22,997 bases of DNA from Burkholderia sp. (GCA_028292565.1 JAQGMD010000063.1:1-22997), one strand, 5' to 3'; counted from the stretch's first letter, positions 7,277 through 16,469 are shown. Numbers and translations: made by a program. The notes: a model not told the origin generated them from the letters alone.

Positions 7277-8983
7277 TCAGAACTCTTCCCACTCATCTTT
7301 CGCAGATGCCGCAGGCGCTGGCTTCTTGCGCACCGGCGCAGCAAGCGCCACGTTGGCAGGCTGTGGTTTCGACCCCTGAGCCGAAACACTCTTCTTCACC
7401 GGCGCAACCTTAACCGAGGCAGCTGCCACCGCCGTACTCCTGTGCGCGGCAATCCGAAACGTACCCACCAATTGCGCCAGCTTGGCAGCCTGCTCCTGCA
7501 TGGATTCAGCCGCAGCACTTGCCTCTTCCACCAGCGCGGCATTCTGCTGCGTCACCTGGTCCATCTGTCCGATCGCTTGATTCACCTGTTCGATGCCCGA
7601 GCTTTGTTCCTGGCTGGCAGCCATGATCTCGGCCATGATGTCAGTTACGCGTTTAACACTGTCGACAATCTCGTTCATCGTCGTACCCGCTTCGCCGACC
7701 AGCTTGCTGCCGGTGTCCACTTTTTCCACCGAGTCGTCGATCAGGGTCTTGATCTCTTTGGCTGCTGCCGCCGAGCGCTGCGCCAGGTTGCGCACTTCGC
7801 TGGCCACCACCGCAAAGCCACGGCCCTGTTCGCCGGCGCGGGCGGCTTCCACCGCCGCATTCAATGCGAGGATGTTGGTCTGGAATGCGATGCCGTCGAT
7901 GACGCTGATGATGTCGACGATCTTTTGCGACGATGCATTGATCGAACCCATGGTCTCAACCACCCGACTCACCACCGTGCCTCCCTTTACAGCGACGTCG
8001 GAAGCAGTGACTGCGAGCTGATTGGCCTGGCGCGCATTATCGGCATTCTGCTTCACCGTGGAAGTCAGTTCCTCCATTGACGATGCGGTTTCTTCCAGCG
8101 AACTGGCTTGTTGTTCTGTACGGGAGGATAAGTCGAGATTGCCCGATGCGATTTCGCTCGATGCGGTCGCAATGGTGTCGGTGCCGCTGCGCACTTCACT
8201 GACCATGCTCACCAGGCTTTCGTTCATGTCTTTCATGGCCTGCAACAGTTGGCCGGTTTCGTCCTTGCTGGTCACTTCGATATGGCTAGTCAGGTCGCCG
8301 CCTGCAACGGTGCGCGCGATTTCCACCGACTTGCGCAGAGGACGGGTGATGCCGACCGTTAGAACCCGGGCGCTGGCAGCGCCAAAAACCAGTACGAACA
8401 AGCCAAGCGCAATCAGCAGGGTGCGGCTGGATGCAGAAATGGCGTCGATGCCGCGGGAGGTGGCGTCGATATTTGCGCGCTGCATATCGAGCAGCTTTTG
8501 TATCACTTCCTGGTAGTTTTTCGCCGCAGGAAGGAAAGTCTGCTTGAGCAAACGGTCAGCCTCCTCCAGGTTCCCCTCCGCTTTCGCTTTGGTGGTGTCA
8601 TCGCGCGTCGAGAGATACAACCTGCGCTTCTCCTGGATTTCCACCCACAACTTCTTTTCGTCGGGAGTCGACAGCAACGGTTCTATCTTCTTCTGCAACT
8701 CTGCAGCGCCCTTGGTTGATGCCGCGGTGTCCTCCGCAAAGAATGGTCCGAGTGAAGGATCGGAACTCTTGGCGATGGCGCTCGTGCGGCGCACGCCGGT
8801 ATAGACGTTGCGATACCAGTCGCTGATAAGTCTCTCTTTGGCCAGCGGGTCCTGCGTGAGGTCATGCGTCGCCTGGGCAACCGTTTGCAAACGCCAGATC
8901 CCGATAGCCGTCATCAGCATGGTCAACATCAACACCACGGAAAAACCAATACCCAGGCGTACGCCAATTTTCAAATTCTTCAT
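7277..8983 (-). CDS. Methyl-accepting chemotaxis protein with CheR/CheB-tethering C terminus
   Basis: A 568-residue inner-membrane chemoreceptor. TM1 is at ~10-30. The periplasmic part (~31-187) looks helical and of the four-helix-bundle (4HB_MCP) type. TM2 is at ~188-209, HAMP at ~210-262, then the cytoplasmic signalling coiled coil. The highly conserved hairpin tip lies at ~361-404 ([19 protein letters not shown]...[18 protein letters not shown]) and contacts CheA/CheW. A methylation-helix-like segment ([19 protein letters not shown]) starts at ~294. The tail is a Pro/Ala/Lys-rich linker (~515-560) ending in EWEEF, which fits the xWxxF pentapeptide that tethers CheR/CheB in Tar/Tsr-type receptors. 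The ligand is not predictable. On the reverse strand, AAGGA and GGGAG precede the ATG. No sigma-28 promoter was found upstream. It is convergent with the pilZ gene and divergent from the FapA-family gene. Confidence 0.96.
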   Translation of the reverse strand: MKNLKIGVRLGIGFSVVLMLTMLMTAIGIWRLQTVAQATHDLTQDPLAKERLISDWYRNVYTGVRRTSAIAKSSDPSLGPFFAEDTAASTKGAAELQKKIEPLLSTPDEKKLWVEIQEKRRLYLSTRDDTTKAKAEGNLEEADRLLKQTFLPAAKNYQEVIQKLLDMQRANIDATSRGIDAISASSRTLLIALGLFVLVFGAASARVLTVGITRPLRKSVEIARTVAGGDLTSHIEVTSKDETGQLLQAMKDMNESLVSMVSEVRSGTDTIATASSEIASGNLDLSSRTEQQASSLEETASSMEELTSTVKQNADNARQANQLAVTASDVAVKGGTVVSRVVETMGSINASSQKIVDIISVIDGIAFQTNILALNAAVEAARAGEQGRGFAVVASEVRNLAQRSAAAAKEIKTLIDDSVEKVDTGSKLVGEAGTTMNEIVDSVKRVTDIMAEIMAASQEQSSGIEQVNQAIGQMDQVTQQNAALVEEASAAAESMQEQAAKLAQLVGTFRIAAHRSTAVAAASVKVAPVKKSVSAQGSKPQPANVALAAPVRKKPAPAASAKDEWEEF

Positions 8984-9279
8984 TCTCCCTGCTTCCTTTA
9001 CTCAGACCTGATTAATCATTTCAAGTATCAAGAGCCCGTGTAACTGCGGGCATCGTTGGCGAGACAGTTTTGGCGTAATCCGAACACCGTATCTGTTGTC
9101 GGTGTTTGTCCTACCTGAACGCAAATCTCCCTTACAAAGTGGAGGACTAGCGTCCACCGCAGGCGGGTCTGGCTACTGTGGTTGTAGGCGCTTTGCATTT
9201 CCATCCTTGTCGGGCTGATGTATATTGCGCTGCCAAGCCAGCCCCTGCCTCACCCGCCCAATCAAAGAAATCAGACGTC
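8984..9279. other. Divergent intergenic region between MCP and FapA-family genes
   Basis: This 296-base gap separates two divergently transcribed genes and must hold both promoters. It contains no convincing reading frame, RNA gene or c-di-GMP riboswitch motif. A tentative + strand promoter is listed separately. On the - strand the closest sigma-28-like -10 (ACCGACAA on the reverse strand, around 9097-9104) lacks a matching -35. Confidence 0.6.
9198..9226 (+). promoter_or_regulatory. Tentative sigma-70 promoter for FapA-family gene
   Basis: TATATT (9221-9226; 5 of 6 to TATAAT) lies 17 bases downstream of TTTCCA (9198-9203; 4 of 6 to TTGACA). Transcription would begin near 9233, upstream of the preferred ATG at 9280. 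The match is modest and could be chance. Confidence 0.3.
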
Positions 9280-10914
9280 ATGAAGGAGTCGAAGTTGCAG
9301 TCGCTGTCATTGTCACTAAACGAGAAAAGCGGTGAACTGCGCGCGCAGTTCGATCCAGCGAACGGCATGCCCGCACCCGATGCGACCCTGTTCAGGCAGG
9401 CACTGAGCGACCAGGGCTGGAGCGACTTCCATCTCGATGAAAAGGCGATTGAGGTTTTCATCAACAACTGCCGCAAAACCGACCAGCCATTGGAGAGCGT
9501 CGTCGGCATTCGGCGCAACGGCGAATTCAGCATCACCCTCGACGATGACCTGATGTCGGCCTGGCTTACGCTGTCGCCGGCCCAGGGCGGCCAGCCTGTC
9601 ACCTCCGCAAGGCTCGATGAAGCATTGCGAACCGAAGGCGTCATACACGGAATATTGCGCGAAGAGATCGAAGCTGCGCTGGCTGCCGGTCACTGCGAAC
9701 ACATAGCCATTGCTCGCGGCGAACCGGCCCAGGAGGGAGAGCCTACCCGCTTCGAGAGCCTGTTCGACAAGGAAAAAGCATCATCCGGGAAGGAGGACCT
9801 TGAGCGCATCAGGTATGCCGACCTCTGCCATATCCTGGTTGTTAAAACGGGTGACCATCTGATGCGTCGCCTGCCTCCGGTGGCGGGCACCAAAGGATTC
9901 AACATCAAGGGACATCCCCTGCTCGCGAGGCCGACGCCCGACATCCCGTTTCGCACCGACCTCAAAGGTGCAGCGCGCGACAAGGAAGACCCTGACCTGC
10001 TGATCGCCATTGCGGGAGGCCAGCCTGTTTCGCTCGGCAACGGTGTGATGGTCAATTCAGTGATTGATGTCGCCGATGTCGACCTTGGCACGGGGAGCAT
10101 CGAATTCGAAGGAACCCTGCGCGTCGGCGGCGATGTCAAGGCGGGCATGCGCATCAAGGTCACGGGCGACGTGGTGGTCAATGGGACAGTGGAAGCAGCC
10201 GAGATCACCGCCGGCGGCAATGTAGCCGTCCGCGGCGGCATCGTCGGCCATCCCGATCCGCGGCCGGGCTCCCACGGGTTGCCGGAAACCACCGCCAGGA
10301 TTTTTTGCGAAGGTTCGGTGCAGGCGCTATTCATAGAGAGCGCCCATATAGAGGCCGGCAAATCGATCATCGTCGACCGCAGTGCGCGCCAGTGTGAACT
10401 GATGGCGCGCGAGGAAATCGTCGTCGGCAAAGCCAGGACCGGCCACATCACCGGCGGCCGCACGCAAGCCACATTACGAATTGCGACCGGCAGCCTCGGT
10501 TCTTCCACCGGGACGAAAACCTTTCTGCAGGTGGGGCTCGATCCCTACCTGGAAAAGCAGATCGGAGAAAAAGAGCTGGAGCTCAAGCGCAAGGTGAATG
10601 AAGTCGACCGCGTCATCAAGCTGCTCGCTTATTTCCGGCAAAACCCGCAAAAGGGCGCCGGAGGCCTCGCCGAGAAAGTGGAAGGCACGCGCCGCATGGT
10701 CGTCGCCGCCATCGATGACCTCACCGAAGAACTGAAAGTGCTGCGCGAAAAGATGGAGCTGAGCGTACACGGCTGCGTGGAAGCCCGCGGCGAGATTTAC
10801 TACGGGGTGGAAGTACGGATTGCGAACCAGATCTGGCATGCGCCGGATGATATCGGTGCGGCTCGCATACAGATGGAAGGTGGCAGGATCGCGGTGGACC
10901 GGTCGGGGCGTTAG
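9280..10914 (+). CDS. FapA-family (DUF342) flagellar assembly-type protein
   Basis: A 544-residue protein of the DUF342/FapA family. Residues ~60-250 form the alpha/beta N-terminal region, including MRRLPPVAGTKGFNIKGHPL, with the typical PxxGxxGxxVxG-like element. Residues ~255-420 are a right-handed beta-helix with Gly/Val-rich turns (GTLRVGGDVKAGMRIKVTGD, VVNGTVEAAEITAGGNVAV). Residues ~420-495 are a long coiled coil (KELELKRKVNEVDRVIKLLAYF). A short C-terminal beta segment follows (GCVEARGEIYYGVEVRI). Family knowledge: Vibrio FapA is linked to polar flagellum assembly, and other members to polar or surface functions; biochemistry is unknown. I chose the ATG at 9280 because the frame's upstream extension to 9178 has an unconserved-looking sequence and crosses the likely promoter. 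It is divergent from the MCP gene. Confidence 0.85.
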   Translation: MKESKLQSLSLSLNEKSGELRAQFDPANGMPAPDATLFRQALSDQGWSDFHLDEKAIEVFINNCRKTDQPLESVVGIRRNGEFSITLDDDLMSAWLTLSPAQGGQPVTSARLDEALRTEGVIHGILREEIEAALAAGHCEHIAIARGEPAQEGEPTRFESLFDKEKASSGKEDLERIRYADLCHILVVKTGDHLMRRLPPVAGTKGFNIKGHPLLARPTPDIPFRTDLKGAARDKEDPDLLIAIAGGQPVSLGNGVMVNSVIDVADVDLGTGSIEFEGTLRVGGDVKAGMRIKVTGDVVVNGTVEAAEITAGGNVAVRGGIVGHPDPRPGSHGLPETTARIFCEGSVQALFIESAHIEAGKSIIVDRSARQCELMAREEIVVGKARTGHITGGRTQATLRIATGSLGSSTGTKTFLQVGLDPYLEKQIGEKELELKRKVNEVDRVIKLLAYFRQNPQKGAGGLAEKVEGTRRMVVAAIDDLTEELKVLREKMELSVHGCVEARGEIYYGVEVRIANQIWHAPDDIGAARIQMEGGRIAVDRSGR

Positions 10915-10950
10915 TCGGATACTGCTGTCGCACGCGCTGGGGCTTTCTAG

Positions 10951-10996
10951 TCCTTCCCCCTGGCAGGGCGAAGGAGCAACAGCGCGTGGCTACGCG
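10951..10996. other. Two adjacent hairpins between FapA-family gene and fliE
   Basis: The first hairpin is TCCTTC (10951-10956) with GAAGGA (10970-10975), extended inward by CCC/GGG with one bulged base. The second is CGCGT (10983-10987) with ACGCG (10992-10996) and a 4-base loop. They lie in the 111-base gap between the ends of the convergent FapA-family gene and fliE. Neither has a T-tract, so a Rho-independent terminator is doubtful; they may mark transcript 3' ends or be a degenerate palindromic repeat. Confidence 0.4.
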
Positions 10997-11025
10997 ACGA
11001 GCCGGCCGCGTTATGAGATTTCCAT

Positions 11026-11367
11026 CTACACCTGCATATTCATAATATCCTGATAAGCCGAAACCACCTTGTTCCGCACCTGCACGGTGGCCTGGAACGA
11101 GATGCTCGCTTTCTGCATAGAGATCATTACATCCGACAGGTTGACGCTGTCGTCGCCCGCCGCAAAACGCTGGTTCAGCGCGGTCGCCTGGTTCTGGGCA
11201 CTACTGACCTGATCCAGCGACGCCTTCAACGCGTCGGCAAAATCGACCTTGCCCGCGACCTTCTCGGTCTGGACCGGGCCGACGCCACCCTCGGGACGCA
11301 TGGCCGCGGCCCTGAGCTGGGAGATCATTCCCTCGATACGGCTGGCGTCAAAAATTCCTGTTTTCAT
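11026..11367 (-). CDS. fliE: Flagellar hook-basal body protein FliE
   Basis: FliE joins the MS ring/export gate to the proximal rod and is among the first substrates exported. The 113-residue product begins MKTGIFDASRIEGMISQLRA and has the conserved core DFADALKASLDQVSSAQNQA, followed by LSDVMISMQKASISFQATVQVRNKVVSAYQDIMNM, the near-universal FliE C terminus. AAGGGA lies seven bases upstream of the chosen ATG (reverse strand, 11367). An open extension to 11490 adds 41 Arg-rich residues unlike FliE and is not used. The gene is divergent from fliF, the same layout as in enterobacteria, so the two operons likely share a regulatory region. Confidence 0.95.
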   Translation of the reverse strand: MKTGIFDASRIEGMISQLRAAAMRPEGGVGPVQTEKVAGKVDFADALKASLDQVSSAQNQATALNQRFAAGDDSVNLSDVMISMQKASISFQATVQVRNKVVSAYQDIMNMQV

Positions 11368-11579
11368 ACTCTCATCCCTTATGGACCTGCCACCCCGACA
11401 CGTTAGCACCTCCGATGCCTTCGCTCGGCCTGATAAACAGCCCAAATATCGCTTTATTCGAACGATTGAAATCCGGCGCTGCAACGACAATCCGTACCAA
11501 GGAAATTTCTACGAACACGCAGGACCCAAGTGAAAAGCAAAGACATCATGTTCAATCGCGCCACATTCGGAGCCACACC
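11368..11579. promoter_or_regulatory. Divergent fliE/fliF promoter region
   Basis: This 212-base gap separates divergent early/middle flagellar genes and by layout should hold promoters for both. No sigma-28 element is visible, and no sigma-54 element (TGGCAC-N5-TTGC) was found. The most AT-rich stretch is about 11447-11475 (around AAATATCGCTTTATTCGAA), a plausible core. An FlhDC box could not be identified by eye. Confidence 0.4.
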
Positions 11580-13274
11580 ATGGCAGCATTAATGGAAGGC
11601 GAGGCAGCCGCCCCTTCCACCTCCCGCAATCTGGTGCAGTATGCGAAGACGCCCAACGGCCGCAACATGCTGCTCATGGTGGGCGGGGCGGCGATCGCCG
11701 CGGTGATTGCCGGCTCATGGATGTGGAGCAAGAAGCCCGAATACCGGGTGCTGTTTTCGAATTTCTCCGACCGCGACGGCGGCGCCATCGTCGCATCACT
11801 GCAACAGTTGAACGTGCCGTACCAGTTTGCCGAAGGCGGCGGCGCGATCCTGGTGCCGGCGGACAAAGTGCATGACGCGCGCCTGAAGCTGGCGTCGCAA
11901 GGCTTGCCGAAAGGCGGCAATGTAGGCTTCGAGCTGATGGAAAACCAGAAGCTCGGCGTGTCGCAATTTCTCGAACAGGTGAACTTCCAACGCGCGCTCG
12001 AAGGCGAACTGGCGAAGTCAATCCAGTCTCTCGGAAGCATTCAGGCTGCCCGCGTCCACCTCGCGCTGCCGAAGAACTCCGTGTTCGTGCGCGAACAACA
12101 GAAACCGACCGCGTCGGTGTTGTTGAACCTGCACCCCGGCCGTTCGCTCGATCCGCAGCAAGTGCAGGCCATCGTTCACCTCGTCGCCAGCAGCGTCCCC
12201 AACCTGCCGGTAAAAAATGTCACCGTGGTCGACCAGAACGGCGACCTGTTGTCTGAACAGTCCAAATCGCCCGGCGCAAAGGGATTGGATGCGACCCAGC
12301 TGAAGTATGTGCACGAACTGCAGCAGAGCATCGTGCGTCGCGTCGAGTCGATCGTCAAACCTATCGTCGGCGAAAACAATGTGCGCGCGGAAGCAACCGC
12401 CGATGTCGATTTCTCGACCAGCGAGCAAGCCGCGGAAATGTACAAGCCGAACCAGGGCGAGAACCCGGCGGCAGTCCGCAGCCAGCACAGCAGCGAAGCA
12501 CAGAACGGCGGCAACACCGCTTCCGGCGTACCGGGCGCGTTGAGCAACCAGCCACCGGCGCCGGCGACCGCACCGCTGACCCAGGCCGCAAATGGGGCTC
12601 CGGTCACGCCAGGTCCGACCGGTAACGCCCAGCGCGACAGCACCGTCAATTACGAGGTGGATAAAACCGTTCGTTACGTGCAGCAGCCTATGGGTGGCAT
12701 CAAGCGCCTGACGGTTGCGGTAGTCGTCAACCATAAGCGCGTGATCGACAAGACCGGCAAGGCCACCTACCGGCCGCTGACCGATGCGGAAAAAACCGAG
12801 ATCACCAACCTCGTCAGGGAAGCGATGGGCTTCAGCGCCGAGCGCGGCGACAGCGTCAATGTGGTGAACAGCCCGTTTGCCGATCTCGAGCAGATAGTCG
12901 AGCCGGCAGTACCGCTCTGGAAGCAGCCGGAAATGTGGGAGCTCGGCAAGGAAGCCGGCAGGTATCTGTTGATTGCCCTGGTGCTGATGTTCCTCTATTT
13001 CAAGGTGGTCAAGCCGCTGTTGAAGGGCCTGAACAAAAAAGACGAAGAAGAAAAACTCGCGGCGCTCGAGGCGCCTGTACTGGATGCCGACGGCAATCCA
13101 GTTTTGAAAGCGGCTGAGGATGAAGACGGCGCCGTGGTCACCCTGAGTGACGAGACGGAGCCGATGGGGCCGGGCGTCGGCAAGTATCAGCTGAGCCTGG
13201 ACCAGGCCAAGAGACTGGCGATAGAGAATCCGAGGGTGGTGGCGAACGTGATTAAGGAATGGGTAGCTGAATGA
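11580..13274 (+). CDS. fliF: Flagellar MS-ring protein FliF
   Basis: FliF builds the inner-membrane MS ring, the base on which the C ring and export gate assemble. With the ATG at 11580 it has 564 residues, close to the usual 550-580. GGAG (11569-11572) lies seven bases before it; an upstream ATG at 11415 adds 55 residues without FliF character. TM1 is at ~29-50. The periplasmic YscJ/FliF part holds YRVLFSNFSDRDGGAIVASLQQLNVPYQ, LASQGLPKGGNVGFELME and ARVHLALPKNSVFVREQQKPTASV. A Gly/Ala/Pro-rich disordered loop (~290-345) precedes NYEVDKTVRYVQQPMGGIKRLTVAVVV. TM2 is at ~461-480. The last ~30 residues (SLDQAKRLAIENPRVVANVIKEWV) are the FliG-binding motif. Its stop overlaps the fliG start (ATGA). 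Confidence 0.97.
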   Translation: MAALMEGEAAAPSTSRNLVQYAKTPNGRNMLLMVGGAAIAAVIAGSWMWSKKPEYRVLFSNFSDRDGGAIVASLQQLNVPYQFAEGGGAILVPADKVHDARLKLASQGLPKGGNVGFELMENQKLGVSQFLEQVNFQRALEGELAKSIQSLGSIQAARVHLALPKNSVFVREQQKPTASVLLNLHPGRSLDPQQVQAIVHLVASSVPNLPVKNVTVVDQNGDLLSEQSKSPGAKGLDATQLKYVHELQQSIVRRVESIVKPIVGENNVRAEATADVDFSTSEQAAEMYKPNQGENPAAVRSQHSSEAQNGGNTASGVPGALSNQPPAPATAPLTQAANGAPVTPGPTGNAQRDSTVNYEVDKTVRYVQQPMGGIKRLTVAVVVNHKRVIDKTGKATYRPLTDAEKTEITNLVREAMGFSAERGDSVNVVNSPFADLEQIVEPAVPLWKQPEMWELGKEAGRYLLIALVLMFLYFKVVKPLLKGLNKKDEEEKLAALEAPVLDADGNPVLKAAEDEDGAVVTLSDETEPMGPGVGKYQLSLDQAKRLAIENPRVVANVIKEWVAE

Positions 13275-14266
13275 GCGATGCAGGAGTCCAAAAAGCAGCG
13301 ATCCTGATGCTCGCGCTGGGCGAGGAAGAAGCTGTGGAAGTGATGAAGTATCTCGGCCCGCGCGAGGTGCAAAAACTCGGTCAGGCGATGTCGGCTTTGA
13401 AGTCGATCGGCGCAGAGGAATTGCAGGAAGTGCTGGACGATTTCCGGGCGCGGACCCGGTCCAATACATCGCTCGGCCTCGACTCGGATGACTACATCCG
13501 CAACGTCCTGACCAAGGCGCTGGGCGATGACAAGGCCACTTCCCTGCTCAACCGTATCCTCGGCGCACGTGAGGCCCGCGGCATCGAAAGCCTGAAGTGG
13601 ATGGACGCGCAATCGGTGGCGGAACTGATTCGCAATGAGCACCCGCAGATTATCGCGACCATCATGGTGCACCTCGAGCGCTATCATGCACGCGAGGTGC
13701 TCGACCACTTTACCGAGCGCCTGCGCAACGACGTGATGCTGCGTATTGCGACGCTCGATGGTGTGCAGCCGGCCGCGTTGCGTGAACTGAACGATGTGCT
13801 GACCAAGCTGTTGACCGGCAATGAAAGCCTGAAGAAGAAACCGATGGGTGGCATCCGCACCGCGGCCGAAATCCTCAACTTCTTCAGCGGCGAAAACGAA
13901 CAATCGGCCATGGAGTCGCTGAAGAACCACGATCCGGAAATGGCTCAGGCCATCATGGACGAGATGTTCGTGTTCGAGAACATCATGGATATCGACGATC
14001 GAGGCGTCCAGGTCATCCTGCGCGAAATCCAGTCGGAGTCGCTGATCATCGCGTTGAAAGGCGCCAGCGAAGGCTTGCGCAACAAGATCTTCAAGAACAT
14101 GTCGCAGCGCGCCGCCGAGATGATGAAGGAAGACCTCGAATCGAAGGGGCCGGTACGTTTGTCGGAAGTCGAGGAAAAGCAGAAGGAAATTCTGCAGGTC
14201 ATTCGGCGACTCGCGGACGAAGGCCAGGTCACGATCGGTGGCAAGGGCGAGGATACTTTTGTGTAG
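13271..14266 (+). CDS. fliG: Flagellar motor switch protein FliG
   Basis: A C-ring rotor protein that contacts FliF, FliM and the stator MotA. The 331-residue length is standard. The N-terminal domain (GVQKAAILMLALGEEEAVEVMKYLGPREVQKL) binds FliF. The middle domain carries the EHPQ motif (NEHPQIIATIMVHL). The C-terminal domain (~240-331) carries the torque helix with the conserved charged residues (DDRGVQVILREIQSESLIIALKGASEGLRNKIFKNMSQRAAEMMKEDLE). Translation is coupled to fliF by a 4-base ATGA overlap, fitting their stoichiometric partnership. Family knowledge also makes this the target of the YcgR-type brake encoded at 6395-7180. Confidence 0.98.
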   Translation: MSDAGVQKAAILMLALGEEEAVEVMKYLGPREVQKLGQAMSALKSIGAEELQEVLDDFRARTRSNTSLGLDSDDYIRNVLTKALGDDKATSLLNRILGAREARGIESLKWMDAQSVAELIRNEHPQIIATIMVHLERYHAREVLDHFTERLRNDVMLRIATLDGVQPAALRELNDVLTKLLTGNESLKKKPMGGIRTAAEILNFFSGENEQSAMESLKNHDPEMAQAIMDEMFVFENIMDIDDRGVQVILREIQSESLIIALKGASEGLRNKIFKNMSQRAAEMMKEDLESKGPVRLSEVEEKQKEILQVIRRLADEGQVTIGGKGEDTFV

Positions 14267-14310
14267 TCGCGCAACCGGATATTTAGCCCCAACGGATCAC
14301 GACCCCAACC

Positions 14311-15042
14311 ATGTCTAATCTATTCACCAAAGAAAACCTCACCGCCTACGAGCGCTGGGAACTCCCCTCGTTCGGCGACAATCGGGCGAGCGCAGTTCAG
14401 GAACGAGCCGAAACCGCCGCAAGGACAGCCGAACAATTGGCCGGGCACGAAGCCGCGCGAAAAGTCGAGGAACACCAACGTGCGCTCGAAGCGGAACGTC
14501 TTGCCGCCTACAACGCCGGCCTGGAAGAAGGCCGCGTCGCCGGGATGGAACAGGGTAAGGTTGCAGGCTTTGAACAAGGCCATGCCGATGGATTAACCCA
14601 GGGCCGTGCTGAAGCGGTGGAAGAAAAGGCCCGGCTCGCGCAGATTACGCAAACCTTCGGCGACGAAGTCACGCAAGCCGGCGAACGGATCGCCGTCGAT
14701 GTGCTGAACCTCGCGCTCGACGTGTCGAAGGCCATGCTGAAAACCGCACTCAACCTGCGTCCCGAACTGGTCATCCCGATCGTCGCGGAAGCAATCCGCT
14801 ACCTGCCGACCGTGCAGCAGCCTGCCCTGTTGACCCTGCACCCCGACGACGCGAAGCTGGTCGAGGGACAGTTGGGCAACAAACTCTCCAAAGCCGGCTG
14901 GCGCGTGGTCGAGGATGCACAAATGGAACGAGGCGGATGCCGTGTCGAAACCGCCAGCAACCAGATCGATGCCACGACCGGCAGCCGCTGGCAGCGCATC
15001 GCCGCGGCGCTCGGAAACAACGCGGACTGGCTCGCTCCATGA
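14311..15042 (+). CDS. fliH: Flagellar export ATPase regulator FliH with long GxxxG run
   Basis: FliH binds the ATPase FliI as a dimer, regulates it and tethers it to the C ring. The 243-residue protein starts [21 protein letters not shown], where the Trp-containing N terminus is the FliM/FliN and gate contact region. An Ala/Glu/Arg-rich helix precedes a run of glycines at every fourth residue from G70 to G98 ([20 protein letters not shown] and onward), a hallmark of FliH. The C-terminal ~110 residues ([35 protein letters not shown]...[12 protein letters not shown]) are the FliI-binding V-ATPase-E-like domain. It starts 44 bases after fliG with no strong ribosome-binding site and overlaps fliI by 4 bases. 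Confidence 0.95.
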   Translation: MSNLFTKENLTAYERWELPSFGDNRASAVQERAETAARTAEQLAGHEAARKVEEHQRALEAERLAAYNAGLEEGRVAGMEQGKVAGFEQGHADGLTQGRAEAVEEKARLAQITQTFGDEVTQAGERIAVDVLNLALDVSKAMLKTALNLRPELVIPIVAEAIRYLPTVQQPALLTLHPDDAKLVEGQLGNKLSKAGWRVVEDAQMERGGCRVETASNQIDATTGSRWQRIAAALGNNADWLAP

Positions 15043-16442
15043 CAACTGCAACGCCGTATAGCGAGCGCTGGCAGGCCTACCTGCGCGATTGCAGCGCCCT
15101 GCTCTCGATTGCCGAACCGATGCAGGTATCGGGACGGGTCACGCGCGTCACCGGCCTGGTGATGGAAGCGGTCGGACTGAAACTGCCGATCGGCAGCGCT
15201 GTCACGGTTCCCCTTTCAAATGGCACCCACATCGAAGCGGAAGTGGTCGGCTTCGATGGCGAGCGCCTGTTTCTGATGCCACAAAGCGATGTGGAAGGCG
15301 TATTGCCCGGATCCCGCGTGTTCCCGGTTGAAGTAGTACAGACCCTGCCCCGCCCCGGCGCGGTCAATCATCCGCGCCGTCGCGCCAGCGACCGCGCCAA
15401 GCATCTGCCGGTCGGCAGCGAAATGCTCGGCCGTGTGGTCGACGCGGCGGGGCGTCCACTCGACGGCCTCGGTCCACTCGGCACGACGCATAGCGCACCG
15501 CTTAATGTGCGCGCCGCCAACCCGCTGACACGCGCACCGATCGAAGACATACTTGATGTCGGCGTGCGTGCGATCAACAGCTTGTTGACCGTCGGACGCG
15601 GACAACGCATGGGCTTGTTCGCCGGCTCAGGTGTGGGCAAATCCGTGTTGCTCGGCATGATGGCGCGCTATACCAAAGCCGACCTCATTGTTGTTGGCCT
15701 GATCGGCGAACGGGGCCGCGAGGTCAAGGAATTCATTGAACAGATTCTTGGTGCGGAAGGACTGGCGCGCTCGGTCGTCGTTGCGGCGCCGGCCGATACA
15801 TCGCCGCTGATGCGGCTGCAAGGCACCGCATACGCAACCTCGATCGCCGAACATTTTCGCGACCAGGGCAAGGATGTGCTGCTGATCATGGATTCGCTGA
15901 CCCGTTATGCGATGGCGCAGCGCGAAATCGCACTCGCAATCGGCGAACCGCCGGCGACCAAGGGCTACCCGCCATCGGTGTTCGCCAAATTGCCAGCGCT
16001 CGTCGAGCGCGCCGGCAACGGCAAGGACGGCGGCGGTTCGATCACCGCGTTTTACACCGTGCTGACCGAGGGCGACGACCAACAGGATCCGATCGCCGAT
16101 GCCGCCCGCGCGATTCTCGACGGGCATATCGTATTGAATCGACAACTGGCCGAAGCCGGTCACTACCCTGCCATCGACATCGAGCAATCGATCAGCCGCG
16201 CGATGCACAGCATCACTACCCCCGAACATCAGCAGTTGTCGCGCCGCCTGAAAAAGCTGACCGCCAGCTACCAGCGCAGCCGCGACCTGATCAGCGTCGG
16301 CGCCTACAGTTCCGGGTCCGATCCGGTGCTGGACGAAGCAATCGCGCGGCACACCAATATCGAGTCATTTTTACAGCAAGGCATCACTGAACAGGCCGGT
16401 CTTCAGGAGAGTTTGGGGCAACTTACCGCTCTGTTCCAGTGA
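15039..16442 (+). CDS. fliI: Flagellum-specific ATP synthase-like export ATPase FliI
   Basis: A hexameric F1-beta-like ATPase of the export apparatus that unfolds or releases chaperones and substrates. With the ATG at 15039, overlapping the fliH stop as ATGA, it has 467 residues. Walker A is AGSGVGKS at 195-202. The catalytic-glutamate segment is [15 protein letters not shown], and Walker B is [20 protein letters not shown] at about 280-299. A FliI/YscN C-terminal region with [17 protein letters not shown] follows. The N-terminal ~90 residues form the beta-barrel and FliH-binding region. An in-frame ATG at 14937 would add 34 residues encoded inside fliH and is rejected. Confidence 0.98.
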   Translation: MTTATPYSERWQAYLRDCSALLSIAEPMQVSGRVTRVTGLVMEAVGLKLPIGSAVTVPLSNGTHIEAEVVGFDGERLFLMPQSDVEGVLPGSRVFPVEVVQTLPRPGAVNHPRRRASDRAKHLPVGSEMLGRVVDAAGRPLDGLGPLGTTHSAPLNVRAANPLTRAPIEDILDVGVRAINSLLTVGRGQRMGLFAGSGVGKSVLLGMMARYTKADLIVVGLIGERGREVKEFIEQILGAEGLARSVVVAAPADTSPLMRLQGTAYATSIAEHFRDQGKDVLLIMDSLTRYAMAQREIALAIGEPPATKGYPPSVFAKLPALVERAGNGKDGGGSITAFYTVLTEGDDQQDPIADAARAILDGHIVLNRQLAEAGHYPAIDIEQSISRAMHSITTPEHQQLSRRLKKLTASYQRSRDLISVGAYSSGSDPVLDEAIARHTNIESFLQQGITEQAGLQESLGQLTALFQ

Positions 16443-16469
16443 TTGACCACGCGCCGCCAAAAATATAAT
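16443..16469 (+). promoter_or_regulatory. Possible internal promoter before fliJ
   Basis: TTGACC (16443-16448; 5 of 6 to TTGACA) and a perfect TATAAT (16464-16469) lie in the 34-base fliI-fliJ gap. The 15-base spacer is shorter than the optimal 17, which weakens the case. Transcription would begin at about 16476-16477, on the fliJ ATG itself. Confidence 0.4.

Noticed and set aside
9097..9104. ACCGACAA on the - strand as a sigma-28 -10 for the MCP gene
   Set aside because: Only 6 of 8 matches and no -35 at the required spacing.
9178..9279. GTG start at 9178 for the FapA-family gene, adding 34 residues
   Set aside because: No ribosome-binding site, a Cys/Pro/Ala-rich segment unlike the family N terminus, and it would overlap the likely promoter; ATG at 9280 gives a normal-looking protein.
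11368..11490. Upstream start for fliE on the - strand
   Set aside because: It adds 41 Arg-rich residues not seen in FliE; the ATG at 11367 has AAGGGA and yields a standard FliE.
11415..11579. Upstream ATG for fliF adding 55 residues
   Set aside because: The extension is polar, lacks FliF character and would intrude on the fliE/fliF promoter region; ATG 11580 has GGAG at good spacing and gives the usual length.
12018..13469. Long open frame on the - strand opposite fliF/fliG (483 codons)
   Set aside because: It is antisense to two unmistakable genes; its His/Arg/Asp-rich composition is typical of a high-GC shadow frame.
14937..15038. Upstream start for fliI inside fliH
   Set aside because: The 34 extra residues read out of frame through conserved fliH; the ATGA overlap at 15039 is the typical coupled start.
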